Shown here: in pieces, positions 56,682 to 64,000 of the stretch
Layout of the letters: each line of letters opens with the position of its first letter
How positions within the stretch are numbered: position 1 is the first letter of the stretch
Assembly: GCF_003462685.1 (NCBI RefSeq)
Contig: NZ_QRVE01000003.1
Span: 72,114 to 136,113, forward strand
From: Collinsella sp. AF23-4AC
GTDB lineage: Bacteria; Actinomycetota; Coriobacteriia; Coriobacteriales; Coriobacteriaceae
DNA: 64,000 nt
Reading direction: 5' to 3'
Notes under the pieces: generated by a model
Database searches by the model: none
What the model saw: the letters and a program-made list of their open reading frames with translations, nothing else
Told to the model about the DNA's origin: nothing
Made by a program: the position numbers and the translations under genes

Positions 56682-56945
56682 ATGATTAGTTTTGATTACA
56701 AGCCTCAGGGCGTATGCACTCGCAATATCCACCTTGACCTGTCCGATGACGGCAACAAGGTGGTGGGCGTCGAGTTTACCGGTGGCTGCAACGGCAATCT
56801 CAAGGCTATCTCTAAGCTGGTCGAGGGTGCTCCTGCCGATCGCGTCATCGAGGTTCTCGCTGGTAATACCTGCGGTATGAAAAAGACTTCTTGCGCCGAT
56901 CAGCTCACGCGCGCTATCGAGGCCGCTCGCGCCGAGATCGCCTAA
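56682..56945 (+). CDS. TSCPD-domain protein
   Basis: 87 residues. The TSCPD-type segment has the three Cys of the family: VCTRNIHL, GGCNGNLKAIS and NTCGMKKTSCADQLTRAI. Similar domains occur in ribonucleotide reductase C-termini and as stand-alone proteins of unknown role. ATG 56682 follows GAGAGGGG. Its stop overlaps the ATG of the next gene by one base. Confidence 0.8.
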   Translation: MISFDYKPQGVCTRNIHLDLSDDGNKVVGVEFTGGCNGNLKAISKLVEGAPADRVIEVLAGNTCGMKKTSCADQLTRAIEAARAEIA

Positions 56946-58156
56946 TGAGTATCGCCGACCACGTCAAGAACGGAATATCGCGCCGCGGCTTTGTGCTCGG
57001 AGGGGCTGCCGCGGGCGCTGCCACGGTGCTTGCCGGATGCTCAAAGAAAACGGGTACCAGCGACGACGCCGCCGGCGAGCCGCAGGTTATCAAAGACGAC
57101 TCAAAGATTGTCTCGATTACGGATGAGTATGAGGCCGTCGATATCGATCTTGAGCCCATGGCGACATGGACATTGCCCTTGGGTACGCTGCTGTACTACT
57201 GCGACGGCGATTACGCCGCGGCGATGATGGCCCCGGCGTCTGCGCTGCATGCCAACACGCTTGGCGTGCTCAACTTGGGCGACGGCTCGCTCACGACGCT
57301 CATCGAGGATCCTATCGAAGGTGCGGGGTATTCGTTTTACGATGTCCGCGCCGGCGATGGCGTGTTTGCGTGGGTTGAGATGAACTTTGCCAATTCATCG
57401 TGGAAGCTCTACGCTCAAAATCTGTCGGGCGCTTCGCTCTCTGGCGACGTGGTTGAGCTCGATCGGGGTGGCAAGGACTATGATCCGCCCCTGTTTACGG
57501 CGTTCGGGTCATCGGTCATCTGGTATAAAATGCCTTCGGCAGGCGGCAATAAAACGAGTAGTGATTCGTTTTGCTATCGTCGCTCGCTTGATGAATCCAA
57601 GGCCGAGACAATTTGGAAATCGACGGGCCGCTTTGCATCGGCCCCGCGTGCGAGCGACGGCATTTTGACCATCTCGCCGCGTGTCCGCAACGACGAGGGC
57701 GTCTACTACGGCATAACGGCAATCGATCTGACCGACGGCAACAACACCAAACGTGCCCAGCTAGTCCTTCCCTCGTCAGTCTCGCCTTTCGAGGCCGTAT
57801 ATATGGGCGATACCTTCGTGTTTTCTATCGAGGCGACCTATAGTGGCGTGGGCAGCTTGGGCAACATGGGCACGTATATCGGTAATGAGGGAGGGTCGTA
57901 CCTCTTCCTGTCACGCGAGCCGCTCGCATGTGCGGCTGGCAAGAAGAATAAATACCTTGTTAAGGTGCAGGCATCGCATTTCCTGATCGACACCTCTGCC
58001 AAGACCTATGGCTCGCTGCTGTCGCCCGACCGCGCTTTGGAGTATGGCGATTATCCAGCTACGGCGGGAAAATCGGACTCATTCCTTACGTACGCCACGG
58101 TGCGCAACAGCCAGGGTATACCAGAGACGGTCACTGCACGCCTATTCTCTCTTTAA
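56945..58156 (+). CDS. Tat-exported lipoprotein, possible beta-propeller
   Basis: 403 residues. A twin-arginine signal with lipobox: ISRRGFVLGGAAAGAATVLAG then Cys32. The rest is beta-rich with repeated short blades (GDGVFAWVEM, GSSVIWYKM, YLFLSREPL), compatible with a beta-propeller, but I see no family signature. The ATG is coupled to the TSCPD gene. Function unknown; an extracytoplasmic binding role is a guess. Confidence 0.7.
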   Translation: MSIADHVKNGISRRGFVLGGAAAGAATVLAGCSKKTGTSDDAAGEPQVIKDDSKIVSITDEYEAVDIDLEPMATWTLPLGTLLYYCDGDYAAAMMAPASALHANTLGVLNLGDGSLTTLIEDPIEGAGYSFYDVRAGDGVFAWVEMNFANSSWKLYAQNLSGASLSGDVVELDRGGKDYDPPLFTAFGSSVIWYKMPSAGGNKTSSDSFCYRRSLDESKAETIWKSTGRFASAPRASDGILTISPRVRNDEGVYYGITAIDLTDGNNTKRAQLVLPSSVSPFEAVYMGDTFVFSIEATYSGVGSLGNMGTYIGNEGGSYLFLSREPLACAAGKKNKYLVKVQASHFLIDTSAKTYGSLLSPDRALEYGDYPATAGKSDSFLTYATVRNSQGIPETVTARLFSL

Positions 58157-58215
58157 GCTTAGAGGGGTTAAAAAGGCGCCAACAGGGGAATAAACGCGTT
58201 GTAATTGTGAGTACC

Positions 58216-58254
58216 GCCCGCCGAGCTGCCGCGTCATAGCGGCATCCGGCGGGC
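58216..58254. other. Large imperfect hairpin upstream of the response regulator
   Basis: GCCCGCCG (58216-58223) pairs with CGGCGGGC (58247-58254), with inner TGCCGC (58227-58232) / GCGGCA (58239-58244). No T-run. It may terminate the lipoprotein transcript or regulate the response-regulator gene. Confidence 0.45.
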
Positions 58255-58309
58255 TCAGGTGCGTTAAAATGGGCTTGTTCTTAGCTAATTGAGACAGGGG
58301 GGCCGTGTT

Positions 58310-59032
58310 ATGGCTTCAGATGCAAAAAAGATTCTGCTGGTCGAGGATGAGAAGGCAATCCGTGACGCCGTCGCTGCCTATCTCGAGCGCGAAGGCTACT
58401 GGGTTGTGGGCGTCGGCGACGGCCAGTCCGCGATCGAAGAGTTCGAGAAGCATCAGTTTGACCTGGTCGTGCTCGATCTTATGCTCCCCAAGATCCCCGG
58501 TGAGCGCGTTTGCCGCACTATCCGCGATACCTCGGATGTGCCCATTATCATGCTTACCGCCAAGGGTGAGATCGAGGACCGTATTATCGGTCTTGAGCTC
58601 GGCGCCGACGACTATCTGATCAAGCCGTTCTCGCCGCGCGAGCTCGTCGCCCGCGTTCGCGCTCTGTTCCGCCGTGCCCATCAGGCCGACGAGCCCGCCG
58701 TCGAGGTACTCGACTTCGGCGATCTGGTCATCGATATCTCGGGCCACAAGATCTTGGTCGAGGGCAAGGAAGTGGACCTGACCGCTTCCGAGTTTAAGCT
58801 GCTCACCACGCTTGCTCGTCATCCCGGCCGTGTGTATAACCGCATGGAGCTGGTCGAGAAAGTGCTCGGGTATGACTTTGAGGGCTATGAGCGCACCATC
58901 GATAGCCACGTGAAGAACCTTCGCGCCAAGCTGGGCGATGATCCCAAGAAGCCCAAGTGGCTCTACACCGTCCACGGTGTCGGCTATCGCTTCGAGGCTC
59001 CGGCCAAGACCGATAAGTCGGACGAGAAATAG
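58310..59032 (+). CDS. OmpR/PhoB-family response regulator
   Basis: 240 residues. Receiver domain with acceptor Asp56 (VLDLMLPKIPGE), Lys in YLIKPFSPREL; C-terminal winged helix with LTASEFKLLTTLARHPGRVYNR and SHVKNLRAKLGDD. ATG 58310 follows GGGGGG. It is 11 nt before the sensor kinase gene, its cognate partner. Target genes are unknown. Confidence 0.93.
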   Translation: MASDAKKILLVEDEKAIRDAVAAYLEREGYWVVGVGDGQSAIEEFEKHQFDLVVLDLMLPKIPGERVCRTIRDTSDVPIIMLTAKGEIEDRIIGLELGADDYLIKPFSPRELVARVRALFRRAHQADEPAVEVLDFGDLVIDISGHKILVEGKEVDLTASEFKLLTTLARHPGRVYNRMELVEKVLGYDFEGYERTIDSHVKNLRAKLGDDPKKPKWLYTVHGVGYRFEAPAKTDKSDEK

Positions 59033-59043
59033 GGAAATCACAT

Positions 59044-60609
59044 ATGACACCTGCGCGCTTTGAAATCGGACAAAAGCACAAGCAGGAGAGCGAGGCGGGT
59101 TCCAAGGCTAGTTGGAACACGCCTCGTTCCGATTCACGGCCAACGATGAGCTATCCCTCGCGCATGGCACTTGCTTTTGCTCTGACATCGCTCATGACGG
59201 TATTGGTGCTGGTGGGCGTTGTCTCTGTTGTGTGGGGCACGGTCTTTTCGGATTACACGCGCTCCAATATCGTCGAAATCGCAAATTCCGCAGCCGAAAA
59301 GCTTGCGACGTCGTACGAGGAAAACGGCAATTGGACTGCGGGCGAGCTGCGCACGGTCGCGACATCGAGTTTGGTGTCCGACGATTTGGGCATGCAGGTC
59401 GTCAATAAAAAGGGCGTTGTTGTCTATGACGACTCGTGGCCTTCGGCAAGTGCGACTGCCGATGTGCGCGAGAGCGAATCGGCGTCTCGCAGCTCGAGCG
59501 GTAAAAAGGCCTCGCATAGCCCGGTTTCGTCGGCGCCCACCGACTCCGATAGCGTGGCCAACGTCGAAATCATAACGCCTTCCGGCCAGCATGTCGGACA
59601 GGTAAAGCTATGGGCCATCGGCTCCGATGCTCTGCTCACCAAGGCAGATTCTGCGTTTAGAGAGAAGACCTTTAACGCCATGGTCCTTGCCGCGGTTGTT
59701 GCAGTCTGTATCTCGGTCGTTATCGGATCGTTCATGTCGCGTATGCTCACCAAGCCGATTCATCGTATTACCAGCACGGCCAAACAAATTCGCGATGGCG
59801 ATTTGTCCGCTCGCACGGGCTTGCGCGGCGATGACGAAATCGATCAGCTGGGTGAGACCTTTGACGAGATGGCCACTTCGCTCGAGAAGGATATGAAACA
59901 CGAGAAACGTTTGACCTCGGACGTGGCTCACGAACTTCGTACTCCGCTTATGGCCATGCTCGCAACGGTCGAGGCCATGCAGGATGGCGTATATCCTACC
60001 GACGATGAGCACTTGGAGACTGTTGCTTCCGAGACGCGTCGCCTGGCTCGTCTGGTGCAGCAGATGCTCGACCTGTCGCGCATGGAAAACAGCACGGCTC
60101 CGCTCAACCTTGAGCCGGTGGACATGGTTCCTTTCGTGCGTTCCATCGTCAATGCCCAGGAGCGCCTGTTTGTCGACCGCGATCTGCGCTTGCGCTTTGC
60201 TGACGAGACCCAAGGTCACGACGATGTCGTCGAAGCCGATCCCGACATGATCACACAATGCGTCATCAATCTCATGAGCAACGCCATGCGCTACACCCCC
60301 GAGGGCGGTTGGGTCGTGGTGTCGGTGCTCAGTGACCGCAAACACGTCAGCATTGCCGTTTCTGATACCGGCATCGGTATTGCCAAGGATGACTTGTCGC
60401 GCATCTTCGGCCGTTTTTGGCGCGCCGATGCCAGCCGTGCCCGTGAGGCGGGCGGTCTGGGCGTGGGCCTCGCCGTGACTAAACAGATCGTCGAGCGCCA
60501 TCACGGCTACATATCTGTGGAGTCGGAGCTTGGAAAGGGTACGACTTTTACGATTCATCTGCCTCGCGAGCACACGGCGGACGCGGCATCTACTACAATG
60601 GAGCACTAG
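59044..60609 (+). CDS. Sensor histidine kinase
   Basis: 521 residues. Two membrane helices (about 40-65 and 212-235) flank an extracytoplasmic region with a Ser-rich stretch. HAMP region about 236-290, HisKA with phosphoacceptor His296 (DVAHELRTPL), HATPase with NLMSNAMRYTPEGGW, DTGIGIAKDD and GLGVGLAVTKQI. Partner of the adjacent response regulator. The signal sensed is not known. Confidence 0.93.
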   Translation: MTPARFEIGQKHKQESEAGSKASWNTPRSDSRPTMSYPSRMALAFALTSLMTVLVLVGVVSVVWGTVFSDYTRSNIVEIANSAAEKLATSYEENGNWTAGELRTVATSSLVSDDLGMQVVNKKGVVVYDDSWPSASATADVRESESASRSSSGKKASHSPVSSAPTDSDSVANVEIITPSGQHVGQVKLWAIGSDALLTKADSAFREKTFNAMVLAAVVAVCISVVIGSFMSRMLTKPIHRITSTAKQIRDGDLSARTGLRGDDEIDQLGETFDEMATSLEKDMKHEKRLTSDVAHELRTPLMAMLATVEAMQDGVYPTDDEHLETVASETRRLARLVQQMLDLSRMENSTAPLNLEPVDMVPFVRSIVNAQERLFVDRDLRLRFADETQGHDDVVEADPDMITQCVINLMSNAMRYTPEGGWVVVSVLSDRKHVSIAVSDTGIGIAKDDLSRIFGRFWRADASRAREAGGLGVGLAVTKQIVERHHGYISVESELGKGTTFTIHLPREHTADAASTTMEH

Positions 60610-60718
60610 CTTTTCGCTATTCGGTGAAGGAGGGGTTTCGTCCCTGCCGCTCCGAGTTTGCGAAAACGTGCGGGAAAGAACCCGCATTACTGTCGTATTT
60701 TGGTAAGGAGTGACTCAC

Positions 60719-61606
60719 GTGACAACGATGGAGCGTCGTCCGGATTCCCGTGGCAAGGTTCGTGATATCTACGATGCCGGTGAAAACCTGCTGATGGTCG
60801 CCACCGACCGCATTTCTGCGTTCGACTTCATTCTTCCCGACGAGATTCCGTTTAAGGGAGAGGTGCTCAACCGCATCTCGGCATTCTGGTTCGATAAGTT
60901 TGCCGGCATCGTTCCCAACCACCTCGTTTCCATCGACCCGGCGGATTTCCCCGAGGAGTTTGCTGAGTATCGTGACTACCTCGCCGGCCGCGCCATGCTG
61001 GTTAAGAAGGCCCAGACGATTCCTATCGAGTGTATCGTCCGCGGCTATCTGACCGGTTCGGGCAAGAAGACCTACGACGAGAACGGCACCGTCTGCGGCA
61101 TCCAGCTGCCTGAGGGCCTGACCGAGGCTTCCAAGCTTCCCGAGCCGCTGTTCACGCCGTCCACGAAGGCCGAGATCGGTGACCACGACGAGAACATCTC
61201 GTTCGAGCGTTGCTGCGAGATCGTGGGCGAGGACATCGCCACGCAGATTCGCGACCTTTCCCTCAAGATCTACAAGGCCGCTGCCGAGTACGCCGCGACC
61301 CGTGGCATCATCATTGCCGACACCAAGTTCGAGTTTGGTGTCATCGATGGCAAGGTCACGCTGATCGACGAGTGCCTCACGCCCGATTCCAGCCGTTTCT
61401 GGCCTGCTGCCAGCTACGAGGAGGGCAAGATCCAGCCCAGCTACGACAAACAATTCGTCCGCAATTGGCTCAAGGCCAACTGGGATATGACGGGGGAGAC
61501 CCCGCACCTGCCCGCCGAGGTCATCGATGGCACGTCCGAGCGCTATCGCGAGGCCTTCCAGATCATCACGGGCTCCCAGTTCACAAGCATGAAGGAGAAC
61601 GCATAA
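60719..61606 (+). CDS. purC: SAICAR synthase
   Basis: Phosphoribosylaminoimidazole-succinocarboxamide synthase, eighth purine step. 295 residues from GTG 60719, with AAGGAG 8 nt upstream (an in-frame GTG at 60710 lies inside that site). GKVRDIYDAGENLLMVATDR and IPIECIVRGYLTGSGKK are family blocks. A short hairpin (TGCGGG/CCCGCA, 60669-60686) lies in its leader. Its product is used by PurB at 52450. Confidence 0.97.
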   Translation: MTTMERRPDSRGKVRDIYDAGENLLMVATDRISAFDFILPDEIPFKGEVLNRISAFWFDKFAGIVPNHLVSIDPADFPEEFAEYRDYLAGRAMLVKKAQTIPIECIVRGYLTGSGKKTYDENGTVCGIQLPEGLTEASKLPEPLFTPSTKAEIGDHDENISFERCCEIVGEDIATQIRDLSLKIYKAAAEYAATRGIIIADTKFEFGVIDGKVTLIDECLTPDSSRFWPAASYEEGKIQPSYDKQFVRNWLKANWDMTGETPHLPAEVIDGTSERYREAFQIITGSQFTSMKENA

Positions 61607-62182
61607 GTGAGTACCCGTAGCGCCACGAACAAGCGCACGCAATCCCACGAGGTTACCGGGGTTGCGCGCAAGTCCGCCGCATCCGCCAAGCCCGCCCGTC
61701 AGGCAGCGAGCTCTGTCCGCGTCGTGCCGGCTTCGTCTAAGGCACGCCGCAAAGAGCTCGAGAAGGGCGAGAACCTCGAGGGCCTCTCTAAAGAGGAGAA
61801 GCGCGCCCGCAAGGCTAAGCAGCGCGCCAAGGAGGATCGCATCTACACGGTGTCGAATATCCTTCTCAAGCAGGATGAGGACTACACCAAGCGCCGCCGC
61901 ATCTGGTGGGCCGTGCTCACTATCGGCATGGTGCTCGTCGTGGCCATTTGGGCTTCGCTGTACTTCGCTCCCGCTGGCATGGTGTCCAGCCCCGTCCAGA
62001 TGGTCGGCATCGTTTTGTCCTACGTCGTCATTTTGGGTGACTTTATCTACGACTTCGTTCGTATTCGTCCCCTGCGCAATATGTACCGCACGCAGGCCGA
62101 GGGCATGTCCGAGAACAAGCTCAACGCCCTTATCGAGCGCTCGGCTGCCGAGGAGGACAAGAAGGACTCCAAGAAGAAGTAG
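61607..62182 (+). CDS. Membrane protein with basic N-terminal tail
   Basis: 191 residues. The first about 95 are Lys/Arg/Ala-rich and hydrophilic; two membrane helices follow (IWWAVLTIGMVLVVAIWASLY and MVGIVLSYVVILGDFIYDF), then a charged tail. Starts at GTG 61607, right after purC. The long basic tail could bind RNA or the membrane. No family is recognised. Confidence 0.75.
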   Translation: MSTRSATNKRTQSHEVTGVARKSAASAKPARQAASSVRVVPASSKARRKELEKGENLEGLSKEEKRARKAKQRAKEDRIYTVSNILLKQDEDYTKRRRIWWAVLTIGMVLVVAIWASLYFAPAGMVSSPVQMVGIVLSYVVILGDFIYDFVRIRPLRNMYRTQAEGMSENKLNALIERSAAEEDKKDSKKK

Positions 62183-62212
62183 CGTTTGCATGCATACTTA
62201 TCGCTAAGATAT

Positions 62213-62242
62213 AAGGCACGTCGTTTTTGCGGCGCGCCTTTT
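62213..62242 (+). terminator. Terminator after the purC operon
   Basis: AAGGCACGTCG (62213-62223) pairs with CGGCGCGCCTT (62230-62240), one mismatch and one G-U, then T. Confidence 0.7.
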
Positions 62243-62271
62243 TACTGTTCTATAGATAGATGGAGTGGCAC

Positions 62272-63552
62272 ATGATTCGAGCTGACCTGACGGTCGAAGA
62301 GGCTCTGGAGGGCATGAAGACCCTGGAGCCCAAGATTAAAAACTATGCGCGCTTGGTTGTCCGCAAGGGCGTAAACGTCAAGCCCGGCCAGGAGGTTGTC
62401 GTTCAGTCCCCCGTCGAGTGCGCATCATTTGCGCGCGTGGTGGTTGCGGAGGCTTATGCCGCCGGTGCCGGTCACGTGACGGTTATTTGGGCCGATGATG
62501 CCGTGACGAGGCTCACGTACGAGCATGTCGAGAAAAGCTATTTTGAGCAGACGCCCGAGTGGAAGCGCCTGCAGCTTGATTCCCTGGCCCAGGATGGTGC
62601 CTGCTTTATCTTTATCGAGGGTGCGGACCCTGCCGCCCTTAAGGGCATCGATCCCGCTAAGCCTGCTGCAGCTTCTAAGGCAAGGAACACGCAGTGCAAG
62701 GTCTTCCGCCGCGGACTGGACTACAACATCAACCCGTGGTGCATCGCCGGCGTGCCGGTCGTTGCCTGGGCGCGCGAGGTGTTCCCGGGAGACGCCGATG
62801 AGGTTGCAATCTATAAGCTGTGGAATGCGATTCTGCACACCGCTCGCGCCGATGGCCAGGACCCGGAGAGCGACTGGGAACTCCATGACGCCGCATTCGA
62901 AAAGAACCTGCGTTTCCTGAACGACAATCGTTTCGACTACCTGCATTACACCTCGGCAAATGGAACCGATCTGACGATTGGCATGACGAAAGGTCACGAG
63001 TGGGCCGGCGGCAAGGGCAAGACGCCCGATGGGCACCCCTTCTTCCCCAACATTCCCACCGAGGAAGTCTTCACCTCGCCTGATCGTATGCGTGCCGACG
63101 GTATCGTGTATTCGGCTATGCCGCTCATTCACCACGGTAACAAGGTTGACGATTTTTGGATTAAGTTCGAGGCGGGCCGCGTAGTGGACTACGATGCCCG
63201 CGTGGGTAGGGCGACGCTTGCGAGCATTATTGACACCGATGAAGGTGCCGCTCATCTGGGTGAGGTCGCGCTTATCTCCAAGAACACGCCGATCCGTGAA
63301 AGTGGCGTTCTATTCTATGACACGCTCTATGATGAGAACGCCAGCTGCCATCTCGCGCTGGGTGTCGGTTTCCCCGAATGCATCGAGGGTGGGTATGACA
63401 TGTCCAAGGAGGAGCTCCTGGAGCATGGCGTTAACGTCTCGAGCACGCACGTCGATTTTATGATCGGCACGGACGACATCGATATTACGGGCATTACGCC
63501 TGATGGACGTGAAGTTGTGATTTTCCAGAACGGCCAATGGAGTTGGGAATAG
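62272..63552 (+). CDS. M29-family metal-dependent aminopeptidase
   Basis: 426 residues. Metal ligands of the AmpS/PepS type are seen: Glu in PTEEVFTSPD, Glu in LGEVALI, His in ASCHLALG, and STHVDFMIG (His, Asp). N-terminal NYARLVVRKGVNVKPGQ is typical. Starts at ATG 62272, TGGAG upstream. It trims N-terminal residues from short peptides in the cytosol. The stop is overlapped by a promoter for tRNA-Lys. Confidence 0.92.
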   Translation: MIRADLTVEEALEGMKTLEPKIKNYARLVVRKGVNVKPGQEVVVQSPVECASFARVVVAEAYAAGAGHVTVIWADDAVTRLTYEHVEKSYFEQTPEWKRLQLDSLAQDGACFIFIEGADPAALKGIDPAKPAAASKARNTQCKVFRRGLDYNINPWCIAGVPVVAWAREVFPGDADEVAIYKLWNAILHTARADGQDPESDWELHDAAFEKNLRFLNDNRFDYLHYTSANGTDLTIGMTKGHEWAGGKGKTPDGHPFFPNIPTEEVFTSPDRMRADGIVYSAMPLIHHGNKVDDFWIKFEAGRVVDYDARVGRATLASIIDTDEGAAHLGEVALISKNTPIRESGVLFYDTLYDENASCHLALGVGFPECIEGGYDMSKEELLEHGVNVSSTHVDFMIGTDDIDITGITPDGREVVIFQNGQWSWE

Positions 63553-63571
63553 TCCCAGACCGTGGTACAAT
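63543..63571 (+). promoter_or_regulatory. tRNA-Lys promoter
   Basis: TTGGGA (63543-63548) and TACAAT (63566-63571) are 17 nt apart and overlap the aminopeptidase stop; the tRNA begins 10 nt past the -10. Confidence 0.65.
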
Positions 63572-63580
63572 GCCACCCGC

Positions 63581-63653
63581 GGGCCGTTAGCTCAGCTGGC
63601 AGAGCAGGGGACTTTTAATCCCAAGGTCCAGGGTTCGAACCCCTGACGGCCCA
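63581..63653 (+). tRNA. tRNA-Lys (TTT)
   Basis: Acceptor GGGCCGT pairs with ACGGCCC and the discriminator is A. The loop CTTTTAA gives anticodon TTT. CCA is not encoded (CCC follows). Confidence 0.95.
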
Positions 63654-63666
63654 CCCAAAGAAAAGA

Positions 63667-63697
63667 AAAGCGACTGGCGGATGCCGGCCGCTTTTTT
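63667..63697 (+). terminator. Terminator after tRNA-Lys
   Basis: AAAGCGACTGGC (63667-63678) pairs with GCCGGCCGCTTT (63683-63694), with one mismatch and wobble, into a T-run. Confidence 0.75.
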
Positions 63698-63710
63698 GTT
63701 GCCGCGACGC

Positions 63711-63722
63711 GGGTTCGAACCC
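63711..63722. repeat. T-arm-like palindrome after tRNA-Lys
   Basis: GGGTTCGAACCC with GAAC after it, a T-arm core without a tRNA. The remaining 63723-64000 shows no gene on either strand that I can support. Confidence 0.45.
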
Positions 63723-64000
63723 GAACTTCTCTATATATAAGAACGCTTGGCGAACAAAACCTGCCTTTTACCGACGGGAAACAAATAGCTGATGCTTTTG
63801 GAGTAAAGTGGCGCTCCAGAGATGACCGATGCCTTAACACCTATAAACCAGCTGGTCATCGCCAATATCAGAAGCCAATGCTTCAGTTTTAACCTCAGTG
63901 ATGCGACTGGGGGACCTATTCATTTGTGAACAAAATATGGAGTGCGCGATTCCCGCCCCCGGGGCCCCTCCGGTCTGGCAATATATCTCCTTGCCGCGCG

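Overview
The window reads as about 64 kb of chromosome around the replication origin of a fairly high-GC Gram-positive actinobacterium of the class Coriobacteriia, most likely Collinsella or a close relative. This is inferred from gene order (recF-dciA-gyrB-gyrA beside dnaA-dnaN), the many GTG/TTG starts with strong GGAGG sites, PafBC-like WYL pairs and LPXTG/SpaA-type surface protein. No rRNA or taxon-specific marker was available, so the genus is an inference.

Origin and replication block (about 14.2-31.5 kb). Genes left of about 26.1 kb mostly point left and genes right of it point right, so the origin is placed in the 26108-26452 gap. To its left lie, in order, a GHKL-ATPase/winged-helix protein, dnaA, dnaN, recF, dciA, gyrB and gyrA. 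To its right lie rpmH, rnpA, yidD, yidC, khpB, rsmG, three perfect parS sites, parA, parB and a small membrane protein. GyrA carries Phe at the position equivalent to E. coli Ser83, a classic quinolone-resistance site.

Left arm (1-14.2 kb). A truncated Nudix gene, purD, purA, dnaB and the rpsF-ssb-rpsR-rplI operon all point left. Two tRNA-Ser genes follow, then a 1.27-kb cassette in which a PD-(D/E)XK-like gene is bracketed by inverted, self-palindromic termini. After it come a TRIC-type channel, a polymer-forming membrane protein, typA, two hypotheticals and a DUF151 nuclease. A tRNA Ile-Ala-Ile cluster and a very large palindrome separate these from gyrA.

Right arm (31.5-46 kb). This holds rlmN, ddl, an exonuclease-DinG helicase fusion, a pair of WYL regulators, an M28-like protein interrupted by about 630 disordered residues, and a thioester/CnaB-repeat LPATG adhesin.

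Accessory region behind tRNA-Gly (46-52.3 kb). It contains a compact restriction-modification operon (RHH regulator, nuclease-methylase fusion, specificity subunit) with a palindromic operator inside its promoter. Next is an AlbA_2/HATPase regulator whose upstream region carries repeated TAATGTAATT boxes.

Remaining part (52.4-64 kb). It contains purB, a substrate-binding-protein/diguanylate-cyclase pair, a TSCPD protein, a Tat lipoprotein, a two-component system, purC, a membrane protein, an M29 aminopeptidase and tRNA-Lys. Four purine-biosynthesis genes (purD, purA, purB, purC) are scattered through the window, so IMP/AMP synthesis is not organised as one operon here.
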